A DNA stretch of 64,000 nt, taken from the NCBI RefSeq assembly GCF_048771995.1, contig NC_133043.1:10744501-10808500 (forward strand), given 5' to 3'. A program made the translations under genes and the position numbers. Below, in pieces: positions 1 to 11,600 of the stretch; positions within the stretch are counted from its first letter, which is position 1; every line of letters begins with the position of its first letter. Under the pieces are notes generated by a model, which did no database searches, was not told the DNA's origin, and was given only the letters and a program-made list of their open reading frames with translations. Source of the DNA: Taeniopygia guttata (lineage: Eukaryota; Chordata; Aves; Passeriformes; Estrildidae).

Positions 1-46
1 ATAACCAGAATGTAACAATTTTCCTTTGCACTTGGTTTTTTCACAG

Positions 47-213
47 CTCATTTTTGCTGTTACAAGGAAAAATTTATAAGCCTGTATTGCCGCCTTTCTG
101 CTGTCATAGAGCTGGACTCTCTGAAAACCCAGCAGTCCCTGAGGGAAGCAATTTCAGACAGTGAAGTCGCTGCAGCCAAACAAAGACACCAGCAAGTTAT
201 AGACTACATACAG
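47..213 (+). CDS. ANKFN1: ANKFN1, third-last coding exon in this model (gene enters from the left edge)
   Basis: Internal exon of the ankyrin-repeat and fibronectin type III domain protein ANKFN1, the vertebrate homologue of fly wide awake and the gene of the mouse Nmf9 mutant. The known role is neuronal (sleep, arousal and vestibular phenotypes); the ankyrin and FN3 domains would lie upstream of this window. The exon follows a pyrimidine-rich acceptor ending TCACAG at 46 and ends before the donor GTAATAG at 214. After two bases finishing a split codon it reads 55 codons without a stop, including FISLYCRLSAVIELDSLKT and QQSLREAISDSEVAAAKQ, a charged, probably helical segment. It ends in phase 0 and joins cleanly to the exon at 3414. 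The identification rests on remembered family sequence, the splice logic and synteny with NOG; no alignment was run. Confidence 0.85.
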
Positions 214-3200
214 GTAATAGTCTGTTTCTGACTATTCCAAGGAGATTTTAAGGTGGCTTTCTTAAAAATTGCATGGGGCTGTAATTTGAAATCTAAATGG
301 AGAATTATTCACAGACATCATAAAAAGAGCAGTTGTATCAAAAGTGCAATTCTGTTTTTATGAAATTCAAACCCAGAACATGCTTTCCTTAGTTGTTGCT
401 TTTATAGAAGGATTTTTATGGGTAAAATCAAATGACAGTTATACTAGACTGTTATAAAGAAATGTGTCAGTCTGCTTGTAAAACTCCCTCCCATCTAATG
501 TGAGGTAAGCTAGCACCATGTCTGGGCATTCGTTTGTGTAAGAGTTTTTCTTTGTCTGTATGAACTGGGGACATTTTTCACCACGATAATGTGGCAATTA
601 AAAAAATTTAAATGAAAATTCAGACTAGGTTGTGGAGACAATCTCCACCAACAATATCACACTCAGGAACACAGCTCTGCATTTCAGATGTCAAGCTGAC
701 CCTAAAAGCAGCTGAGCCTGGCACCATGCAGTGGCACTGCTTCAGTCCTCCAGTGAAGGAGGATCACCAGTGTTACCATACTTGTCCAATTTGCTTGTTC
801 TCTGTCCCTCATCCTGATTTTCCTCTACTGCTCCAAAATCAAGGCTTTACCTACTCAACTCAGGGCTCTTTGAACAGCAACTCCATTGTGCAGCACCGCA
901 AAGCCTGTCCTTCTGCAAATGATTTTGACAATTGGTTATTTATAAAGCTCATTACTTTTGCAGAGTATATCTACAGGCATGGTTGACCTGTCTTTCTACA
1001 AGAGAGATGCAAATAACTTTACAGCTCTATATTCTTAATATTCAAGCTATCTTCTGTTGGAATAAGGGCCAAGACACCATTTATACCATTGACAAGATGT
1101 TTGGCCCTCCATAGTTAAGAACAAAAGGATAAAGATTTCTATTTCTCTTTGTTCTGCATGCAGATCCCCTTTGCCTTGTCCACTTGGAGTTTTTGGCAAC
1201 CTGCAGCAGGGTAGAGAGGGAAGATCCATTGTACTTCCACTCTCAGTCATCTCCCATTCTCACACTCAGAAAATCTATCATTCTTGCAGTCTGTAGGAGA
1301 ATTTGGAAAATGTTTATCCTTCACATCAAACCCAAGCACTTTTATACTAATATGCAGGTCCTATATAGACAATTCTGTGTTCTTCTTCTCCAAAGTGTTT
1401 GAGTCACATATCTATGCTGGGAAAATATGGGAGAACATTTTAAACTTCAGTGTTTTGTGCTGAATTATTGTGACAGTGTATTAGGCTTGTCAGGTTTCCT
1501 CTCAAATGAAAACCAGCTGTATTCCACCTATTGGCAAAAATATCTCTGCCTACCACATACCACAATCTTCAGTGGTGACCACGAAACCGCAAGAGCATTT
1601 GTGTGATCCCAGATCTAAGACAGTGTTGAAGTCACTACACAAACCAAACATTGTAAAGAGCAAGGGAGTCTATATAAATGCAGTTCTGAAAAGGAGTCAG
1701 AGGGCAACTGAAAAGTAAAAATTCTTGAAAAAAACCCCAACCAGAATGTAAGGTACTTGGAGTCTTTACCAGAATGTTACAGAGAAAGGAAAGAAATCTA
1801 CGGACACTTAAACTAAAACAGAAGTTACACTGTAATTTATATCATGTAATGCTTCAAATGTTCCTAAATTGTAAAAGAACCACCGTTCATTACAATGTCC
1901 TGAAGAACAGCAGCAGGGGGAAAACCAACAGGATTTGCATTTTAGTAAACTGCATGCAGGATGGTTCTTGTTTGGGGTTGAGGGAGGATCACAGAAAGGA
2001 TGTATAAAATCTCTAAAATCAAATAGGTGAGATGTTTGCTAACTGTAATTCTCTTCATGGGGCTACACTGAAGTCTTGAAATTATGCAGGATTATGAATT
2101 AATCTCTGAACCATTTGCTATTCTTATTGATGTGTATTCTTAGCTCAAATTAACTCAGTGGCCAGGCTTGCACTGACATCATTGGAGTCAGGATTTCACC
2201 TTTACACAAAAATGGCCATACTAGGTCAAAACCAAGATCCAGCTGCCCAGCTATCCTGCCTCCAACACAGTTCATCAGGAACTACCCCAGCAAGTCTGGC
2301 ATCTACAGTATCCCTTGGGAGTAAATATCACACTTTGAATATGCATTTTGTGAAGTATCTCCAGCTAAGAGAAGTCATCTTCAAATACCAGCCTGCAGGC
2401 TCTCTGACCCCTCTGGCACTCCCTGATCCCTCTGGCACTCCCCTAGCAGACAACTGTCACTGCACAGGGTACCCCTCACTTTTGCCTCTCCATTACTGAC
2501 CCACAACTCTCACTGCATTCTTGCAGAATGTAGCTAGCTTGTGTAACTGCAAATCAGCTTCCCTCAAACACTGCAATATTAATAGGAAGGCTCACTTGAA
2601 ATTCAGAACCTTCTGAAGGAAAAGTGTAAGGGATGTTCTAGAAAGGACACTGCAGCAGGAGGGTATTTACTCACAGCTACTGTCATTTGATGGTTGCAAC
2701 ATTTACTCAGCCATCAAAGATCTTGACTGTCTTGAAGAAGGTGTTAAAAAACTTTGAAAGTGTTCCATTATCAAAACACTCTTCAGACCCACATTAAACA
2801 TCACCTTTCCTCTCTGCAGAGATACGCAAACCTACATCCTGCTATTGATTTGGGCACTTGTCCCTTATTGCCATCAAAAGGCATGTCTTAGAACTGCTTT
2901 TGTGTAGGTTTATGCTTTTAAAATGTATGCAGACTAAAATGGAAAGGGAGAAACTGCAGTTTGGCTCATAGTTGGGCTTCTGCCCTCCATATATGTATCT
3001 GCACATGAGTATGTTCTTTGTTAAAAACTAGGTCTGATCTGAGCAATTGCTTTGGGCTGGGTTTGCAAAGCTGTTCCAGAAGTCTCACTTTTATTCCAGT
3101 ACAGAATCAAACCAACTTCCAGGTGTGCTGCAAACTGATCAAATTTTTACTCCATCAAAATACAATTTTCATTTTCTTTCCATGTCAAACTTTAGGTTTG

Positions 3201-3413
3201 GATTCACCCCTCCTAAAAATGCACATTCTTAATTGAGGTACCTCTTAACCAAAATAATTTCAGACCTCCTCAATCTAAATGCTCTTTTGGAGGATCATGC
3301 TGCTCTCTCTTGGCAGTGACTACAGACTTACTTGGGCACTTGAAAAAGTACACACTTAAGCAGAATTAATACTCATACTTAGCTGTAGTTTGTCACTATT
3401 GTTTTCTTCACAG
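214..3413 (+). other. ANKFN1: ANKFN1 intron, 3.2 kb
   Basis: Phase-0 intron bounded by GTAATAG at the 5' end and a T-rich tract with TTCACAG at the 3' end. The content is AT-rich and single-copy in appearance. The only internal repeat noticed is an 18-bp direct duplication around 2408-2442 (core CCTCTGGCACTCCC). Short open frames inside have no supporting splice or family evidence. Confidence 0.75.
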
Positions 3414-3633
3414 CAAATTGATGAGATCTGGAGGGACATGAGATGGATCACAGAAGCACTGCAGTATGCAAGATACAAGCAGCCAGCAGCAGGCCTGCCC
3501 ATAAGGAAGCTTGTGGATCTTTCAGAAGAACGTCCTCAAAAAAAAATGAGCTCCACCTCTTCACATCTAGATTGTCTTCCTTCACCTCCCCCTTCTCCTG
3601 AGCCTAGAATCCAGAGAAGAAAAGCAGTGAGTG
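3414..3633 (+). CDS. ANKFN1: ANKFN1, second-last coding exon
   Basis: It starts after the acceptor TTCACAG (ends 3413) in phase 0 and continues the protein directly, DYIQ then QIDEIWRDMRW, running into ITEALQYARYKQ and LPIRKLVDLSEER. The second half is a low-complexity Ser/Pro stretch (SSTSSHLD, SPPPSPEPRIQRRK). Two good donors lie close together: GTGAGT at 3627 and GTAAGA at 3634. Only the second leaves phase 1, which matches the next exon and yields the junction AVS-DSQPCSDEEG, so 3633 was chosen as the end. Ser-Pro pairs suggest phosphorylation by proline-directed kinases, which is inference only. Confidence 0.85.
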
Positions 3634-5791
3634 GTAAGAGAACTTTTCTTTGTTTACCAAGCACTCTTTGAACTCATTTTTAATTATAACATTTCTTGTA
3701 TGTCTTTTCATAAAAGGAGTAAATTTTTCCCGTACCTGTCAAGGTATTTTAGCAATCATTTTACCAATCATTATTTTAACAATAATTTTACCATCATCAC
3801 TCAGTATACTGAGATCCTTCTATAATCTTTACAATCATTTTTTACTTTCAGCTAGTCAGAATAACTGCTCATCATCAGCCAACTTTGTCACCTCACTGTT
3901 CCAGATCATTTAATGAACAGGTTGGAAGGGACAAGTGCTATCACTGGCTTCTCCACGATGTCCAGATTTCCAGTAAAATCCATCCACGGTGAAAGCTGAC
4001 TGCTTCATTTTTTGCCTACACCAACAAGCTGCTCTGTTATATGGAGGAGCTTTCTCTTTGTCCCAATTACATCTGCAGAGCCTATGGTAAAGAACATTAT
4101 CAAAAGCTCTTCAGAGCTCTGACGATGGCTGTGTATTAACTGTGCACACATTCAGAGTTTTGTTAGACTGATGAGACATGAATTGTTAGCAAAAGCTATT
4201 GACCCATCCTCATCACTCATGTATCTATTCTTCTTCCCCAGTTTTCATTAATTTGACAGAATCTAACTCAAATTTTTCCAAAGTTTTCATTTGCAATCTT
4301 CTATTTCTGAGGTATTACAGCCATTTTCTTTCCAGGCTTTCAGTGTTCCTCTATTTTGCAGCAATTATTTCTCATGACCCTCTTGCTTTGTTATGATAGA
4401 GCAACTTTTAGTGCCAATAGTCCAGTTTAACCACTATTTTCACACACCTCTCAGAGTTTTCAGTGTTTTAGAGAAGTATTTTGAATTACACAAATATGTA
4501 CCCACCTCACTGACCATTGTTACTTCACTGCATAGCCAGAAAATTAAACTGATGAAAGAAATGGATAATAGGAAATAAAGATGAAGCAAATGAAACAGTA
4601 ACACCCTTTTTGCTAACAGAATAAGGACTTTGGAGGAAAAAATAAACCATCATTCTGCTGAGCTGCCTTTAAGCAACAAGTAAATGAAACAGTAGAAACA
4701 AAAGCAACAGATGCTGCATTAAACAACTGCCATGACCATTGCAGTAATAATAATTTGGGGTTTTTTCAAATTGGCAGTTTTATACAGTTAAGGAAAATTA
4801 ATAAATCTATTCTAATTAGATTTCATGAGGCTAAAGAAAAGAAACCTGAAGAGGCTGGTGCTCTGCTCCACTCCATTATACAGTGGTGTTCCTTCTCAGC
4901 ACCCCTCCCTGAGCTGTTTTTCCCTGTATTACAGACCATGAATACTGAATAATCCTTGGCTCTGGTACAGTGCAAACTGCAGTTTTATCTTGTCCTGCAC
5001 ACCCTGGATTCATTGGTACTGGGCTCTGTGGTAATTTACACAAGCTCCAAGTGAACAGTCAGCACTGCATAAAATCAATGTTTAATTCCCGGAATTTAAG
5101 ATAAACTATTCAGGGCAATGGAGCATCAATCTATCCTATCACACATGCCACTATTCATTTTCTTATTGATCCTTCTGAGGACAAAAGACGGCAGCAATTT
5201 CAGTGCCAGTGTGAGATTTGGTCCACAAATTCGCATTCAAATTCTGTGTGTCTGTTTTGGATTTGAACACACAATGCACCTGATGGCAAAAAGGGCAGTT
5301 TTTATTTATCAACCTCCACATTGTGCCTTGATCCTCTTACCACACTTATAGTTGCACACTGCTCAGCATTACAGAGATATAAATCTAGAGTAACTTAACT
5401 GATATCTTTAATAAAAACAGAACCTGGATTAGAGATTTTCTCTCTCACAAATCTCCATGTCTATGAAATTTAGTGAAAGCAAGATAAAAGAAAACATATC
5501 CTCTCAGAACTTAATCCCAATTCAAATTTTTTTTCCCCATCTTTAACATAATAAATTAATTCTTTCTGGTTTTCCTAATTCTGCCACCACCTGTCTAACA
5601 TATCTGTGGCTCTCCCTAACAAATCCTCCCTGACTGCCTTTGCTGTCACCTCGGCCTGTGGCAATTTCACAGAGGAAACACACACACATTGCCAGCGCTG
5701 GAGATTTAAAATTAGGACAAAACCACATAAATGACAGTGAAGCCATGTCTCTGCTGAGCTTGCCTTGTGAGTTAACCAGTTCTCCTTGCAG
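3634..5791 (+). other. ANKFN1: ANKFN1 last intron, 2.2 kb
   Basis: Phase-1 intron from GTAAGA to the acceptor TTCTCCTTGCAG ending at 5791. The sequence is AT-rich, with T-rich runs around 3660-3840 and no coding exon that I can support. Confidence 0.75.
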
Positions 5792-6588
5792 ACTCCCAGC
5801 CCTGCTCAGATGAAGAAGGCTGCTCCGAGGTGTTCCTCCCAACCGACAGCGACTACGACTCCAGCGATGCCTTGAGCCCAAGGGAGTCAGACCTGATTTA
5901 CTCCTCGTCCCAGGACATCTCCCAGCAGGCTGGCAGTGGCCTGGGTGGCAGCGCGCCCAACGTGCTCCAAGCCCACGACATGAAGCCCTGCCTGGCGCTG
6001 AGGGAAGGCCTGACAGAGTGTGGTGCCTTGGACACCGGTGCTGAATGTTGCACAGAGCAGATGAGCAGTCTGACAATGTCAGGACTTACACCAAAAACCA
6101 CGGACAAGTCCTCCAGCTCCAAGCAGCCATTGGGCTTTTTAGGGAAAAAGAAGTTGGGGAAACACCAGCATTACAACTACTTCAGCCGGCAGCACCGCTG
6201 GCTGCGCGTGCACAGCGAGACTCAGGCGGGCTCTCTGTCAGAAGGTGTCTACACCCAGCATCTCATGAGATCTCCAGATTTGTCACAAGACCCTACCTCC
6301 AGCGAGCAGGTGACGACTGCCATCGACGGGTCTCGGAGCACTTTCGTACCTCACGCATCCAGCCTTCCAGAGGATGGGAAAGGCAAGTATGAGGAACCAA
6401 GGCAGGATGTCCATAGGATACATGTGCAGCCTTATGGAACAACATTTCTGGATGAAGAGGGTGAGTCCTGGGCAGTGAGCACGGAGTCTATAGAACACAC
6501 GGATGTGCACAGTGCTATGCAACAGATCACTGGGCCAGAGGAGCAGTCAGGTTCTGCTGTCCCAGAAGTTTTCAGCAGCACTCTTTAA
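5792..6588 (+). CDS. ANKFN1: ANKFN1, last coding exon as read here, with stop
   Basis: Large 3' exon of 797 bases encoding the C-terminal 265 or so residues, stop TAA at 6586-6588. It opens with DSQPCSDEEGCSEVFLP and TDSDYDSSDALSPRESD, an acidic Ser/Asp-rich run, followed by a Ser/Gln-rich disordered region. A short basic, aromatic patch reads GKKKLGKHQHYNYFSRQHRW. No catalytic motif is visible, so a scaffold or adaptor tail is likely. A strong splice donor, GAGG|GTGAGT, sits inside the frame at 6461 and would leave phase 1. If it is used, residues from ESWAVSTESIE onward would be intron read-through and the true C-terminus would lie further 3'. I found no convincing downstream partner exon, so the open frame to 6588 is kept as the primary model. 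Confidence 0.8.
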
Positions 6589-8600
6589 CCCCGGAATCCT
6601 GCACTGCTTCCCATCACCCCACATGAGATATGAGCATACTTTCAAAATATGGCCATACTTTCAAGACACTGGTAAAAATCCAGCTCCTGAAATGGCAACT
6701 TGTGCCACTCTAAAGAATCCTAATCTTTTGACTTCATCACCAGATTTCTGGTCACACAGAGGTATCTGTCATGAAATGAGCATTGTTATTACTGGCATCT
6801 GCAGCTTTGCAGATAGAGTCATAAGAGTCACCATATAACAATGTGCAATTGAGTAATCAGTTTTGCAGGTCTCTTCATGTCCATGTTGCTCTGAGCATGC
6901 AAAATTTTAAGCATGAGTGATTCTGCCTGCAATTTATCAGAAGTTGTAACATCCTTGGTGTCCTTATGTTAGGACTGTGTCCTAAAAGTCTATTAACTTG
7001 TTTCCCACCACCTCCTGCAATTTTTTCTACTTTTCAGCTTTTCTTGAATGAATTTAGGTTGGCTATAGCTGAAATACTAACTCGTCTAGTAACACAGATA
7101 ACCCAGAGTTTCTAGCCACCTAAAGAACTCAAAATCAATTCAAGATCTAGAAAATGTAATCAACACCATCTCTGAATGCTGTCAGAGCCTGACATAATTA
7201 TCACAATTGTTTTTTCAGGAGCTTAGATTTCAACTGATTTAAGCAGCAAGTTAATTTAAAAGCTCAGGAGATGAACCTTTGAGGCCAAGAACAGGCAGAA
7301 TGAGGCCAGGTTCTAGACAAATAATATGCAGGGTGGATGTGAGATTGAAGCAAAGTTTTTCTTTTCTTCTCCTCTTCAAACAAGAGCACATTTTGTTGCA
7401 TTGGCATCACTCTCATACAACCATTGGAAAGAAACACCACTATTTTTATTCCTGAATATTCGCCATAAACTCCAGGGGTATTTGATCACTATGTTGGAAG
7501 CTGGGATATTCTGGATATTCAGATTAGGAAAGTTTGGGGTGCAGTTTGAGTGTAAGATTTTTTTTCTTTGGGCCCTAATAAATACTAATGTGATAAGGAG
7601 GTTGGAATCTTGCTGTATTGTGTAAAAGCAAATTAGAGTGTGTCAGCATTTTGTCCTTTGCAACCACAATAAGCACTACAGAAGATAATCTCAAAAATGA
7701 AATCTGTATTATAAATTTCTATAATCTATAAGAACCGTAACACTGGAGTTACTAAGAAATGAACTAATGTGTAGAGAAACCCCAGCTGTTGCACAAGCTT
7801 TAATTTTCTTAAACAGTTCTTGAAGTTTAATTTTATAGGCCACATTCCTGCTGGTTAAATTCCCTCACTCTGTGTTTGTGTAGCCTTCTACCTTTCAGTT
7901 TTCCAGCCTCCAGGTGGATACATTCTAAGGCCCCCAATAAAGAGATTTGAGTTAAATAGTTGAGTTTACAAGTCCTTGAGGTAAAGGTAAGGATTTGGGC
8001 CCATGATCTGTGGTCCTTATTAAAATAGCACTTCCATAACCCCAGTGCTATTAAAATCCCTGCGAACTCAATCCATAAATTCAAAAATAAATGTTATTCA
8101 CTATTTTATGCTTGTTCAGTATGTGGAAGCCAAGAAGAGTCTTTGCAGTGATAGGAAGGGCAGAAATTTTCTATAAGGGAATTACATTTGTAACTTCTCT
8201 TTTTGGGAGCAGGAAGTTAACTTTTTGCACCAAAAGTAGTCATTCATTACCTGACCCAAAGTGAGGATGGAAAGACTTCCATTCACTCCCACAGAGTTTG
8301 GATGAGACTCACACCAAAAATTCCTGTGGGTGAGAAGATGCAGGGGGAGCAGCAGTGTCAGTGCCCATTTGCAGCTAGAAGGGCACACATTGTATGGAAC
8401 TGGGGATGGGGAATGCCTGACTCACCACAGAGCCAAGCAGAGATGTCTGACTGTCACTGAGGGCACTCACAGGGGGTTACATTCTGTTTATTAGCAGAAG
8501 GCTTTAGATTCTGTTTATTAGCAGAAGGCTTTTCACCAGGGAGAGACAAACAATGTAATGCTCCTGTGCAGAACCAAAATAATAAACCACAGTTTCCCAG
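6589..8600 (+). other. Probable ANKFN1 3' UTR and downstream sequence
   Basis: No coding sequence is supported here. AATAAA hexamers on the plus strand at 7577-7582, 7936-7941, 8086-8091 and 8581-8586 could serve ANKFN1; which one is used cannot be told without transcript data. The UTR would be about 1-2 kb. Confidence 0.45.
8481..8533 (+). repeat. 27-bp direct tandem duplication (2 copies)
   Basis: Two near-identical copies with the core ATTCTGTTTATTAGCAGAAG at a spacing of 27 bases. Looks like a recent local duplication with no evident function. Confidence 0.85.
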
Positions 8601-11600
8601 TGTCCAGCACCTCACCTGGGCTCCCCTAATCTGTTTTGCCTCTAAAGAAAACTGCCATAAAACTATTAAACAATAAAATAATCATACACTGAGACCATAT
8701 GGTTTTGCAGGAAGTGAAAGACAAGATGTTCCTAAATGAAATCCACCTCACTTTTTTCTGGCTTATCAGGAACAATGAGGGCAAGAAGCAGCAAAATCTC
8801 CAGCAGAGAGGCACACACTGCTGGTGAGATAAGGATGTAAAAATCTCTTGTCTGCTCCTGCTGCTGGACCTTTCCAGAAGCAGTCATGTAGTTAATAAAG
8901 GACTGAATTCTCTACTGGTAGGAAGGCCTTGACTTCATCATAATTTTCTGTGCTGAGATGAAATTTGACTCTGGGGGTGCAAATACTAGCCAAAATCTAT
9001 CCTGTCCTAATTTTAACCTTGCTGTGGAAGTAGTGTTTAGCTGATGGCCAACGGGATGTGCTTCCTTGATCTACTGCCTCCAGACTGAGGTTCTTCCACA
9101 AACTTTAATAGTCAAAATACTAATTGATAGTTCTGGGTTTAAATACTTCTGGCTATAAAGCACTGACTTATCTATAGGTAAAAAGACATGTTCCTTGTTC
9201 AAAATGGCTATCCCTACCTATTTTGAGTCTCCTTAGAAGAATAGTAGTGAACACTCAGAGGTAAATAAACAGTAGAAAGCAGTGCCTTAAGTATTGCCAT
9301 AATACAAATCACAATCCTTCTGCAGTTCCACTAGGAACATCTCACACACATTTCACTAGCAACTTCAGCAATTGAAAAGAATCCTGGAAAATGCACAGCA
9401 CAGCACTGTTAGCCCCACTCCATAGAGTGACTCCACCAGTGACTCTTCTGAGTAGAGCTGAGAAAGGCTCACAGTCCAGAATCAAATTAAAATTAAGAAT
9501 CCAGACATTTAATTACTGGGAACCCTTTCTCCAGGCTGAGCTCGAGTGGCCCTCCAAGAATTCTTGCACAGAGCTGGGCAGTGCCATGGCTCAGAGCCTG
9601 CACCACACCAGTGCCAGCAGATCAATCATTCAAAGGAGCCTGTGCCCACTTTGCATCAGTTGCAGCTCTCCTCTCTAAAGGGTACTTGAGCTTTGCAATG
9701 TCTGGGTCTCTCTTACTCATCTATCTGGTACCAGAACTTTTGTCCTGCATTTTTCAGGGAGTATATTTTCTCCTGGTCTGAACCCAATCCCTCCTATTTC
9801 TAGCCTATTTCTTTTCTGGCTAGAAAAGAATATAGTGCTTTAATATTATGACTCTACAGAAAAAAAAAAAAAAAAAAAGTAGATGATATCTCCCTGTTTA
9901 GTGGTCTCAATCTTTCCTGTTTCTGCTGGTAGGAAGTGAGATAAAGGTAAACTGCAGGGTTTACGTCAAAATTCCTTGCATCCACAGAAAGGCAGTCTGC
10001 AAATGGACAGTCAAGACACCTGTGGCTCAAACACTTATTTCCAATGCTTGTATTTTTTACTTTGTTTTAGAGACTAATTTACAACGAGAATTTTTTTACA
10101 TACTAAGACAAAGAAATCTATAAAATAATGCTCTTAATTATAGACATTAAAGGGGGAGAGGGGAGATGGAATATTTTATCCTGAATATTCATGCTTTGGA
10201 AAGAGACAGTGCATCTTTAAATTCTCCATGGTATGAAGAAATGCATTAAGTTGCTGGTCAACTCTTTTAAGGTGTTTAAATGCATGGCTTGTGACTGTTA
10301 TGTAAAATCTCAATACAGCCTTACAAACAACAAATGTATAGTGTATTTGAAAATAGGGTACACAGTTTGGGAACTTACTCTGAATTTCTCTAAGGTGTTG
10401 AACTTTGCCATCAGCAAAAACTATTTTCAGTAAACAGGCTCTGAATGTTCAGACAATGGAGATTTCATCAGGTTGGGTCTCTGATCTTTCCACTACAGAA
10501 AAGCATAAAGTAATTAGAATGGTTTACTTGTAAGTGTAATTTATCTTTTGATCGCATGAAGTGGAATTCATAAGGCTGAATCATGCCCAGCAGTGAGAAG
10601 GGGAGCTGTTGGCCCCATATATTGTTTGCAGGAAGGCAGGGCAGCATTCCCCAAGGCAGACCCTGGCACACCGGAGCTGGCAGCAGGGCACCCATCCTCC
10701 CTGGAGCCCTCCCAGAGCCCTCTTGGCTCAGACACTTCTGCAAAGCCAGGAGGCGCGTATTGATCCGAGCAGGCTCTGGAGCAGCCCTCCCATCTCTGCT
10801 GGATGCTGGAGAGATCCCACCAGCTTAGAGGTCACCTCTCCTCAGTGCTGGTGTCTGTGAGCTCTGAGCCAGTAGCTGGTTCTCAGCCTGGGTTCTGGAG
10901 TGAATAAGAGCCAGGCTGGAATGCCTTCCTCAGTCTCTTCACACCACAGCATCCTGGGCAAGATTCAGCCTATAACAGGGGAAGGCATTACTAAGCTTGG
11001 CTGTCACTAGGTGACAGAAAACCACCTCTGTAGCTTTTCAAAAACTAGAAACAAACTTTTTGTGTTTATTGTTATTTTAATTTTCTTTCTTGGAAAAGCA
11101 ATGTGAAACTGATCTGACATTGGAGAAGCTGGTGTGGCACTAATCTACCTTATTACTGTGAACTGTAGTAATTATTGAGCAGGTTTGAAGCTGAACGCAC
11201 AGACCTTTTGTGTTTTACTTTATGTAAAGGTCTGTTTAGGCACAGTCCTGTTGTCCTTGGTCCTCACTCCAGGTTCTTTTGCACCAGTGTAAATCAGTAG
11301 CTTCACTGAACCTGGGTCAGGTACAGACCATGTACAGACCAGCACACCCTGGCACACAGTTCTGTGTCACCTGAGACCTGGACCAGTGGAGTCATCAATG
11401 AAAACAGCACATTTCTGCTGGTGTAAAAAATGATGTGTGTAAGGAAGACAAAAGAAGGTGTTTGATCTCAGAATATTCCCCTGGGATATTCCCCTGGGAT
11501 ATTCTGGAGCCGGGCTGAGGGAGTGAGCCCAGCACGCCGTGTGACACCAGCTGTACTGGAGGAATCCCTCGCTGCATAATTCACTTTTGCCCCTTATAAC

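Noticed and set aside
3627-3633. Upstream donor GTGAGT for the second-last ANKFN1 exon
   Set aside because: Its use would leave phase 0 and break the frame of the next exon; the GTAAGA donor at 3634 keeps the frame.
3895-3970. Possible CR1 fragment (AGGTTGGAAGGGACA)
   Set aside because: Only about 15-20 bases resemble CR1, with an interruption before them; too weak to call.
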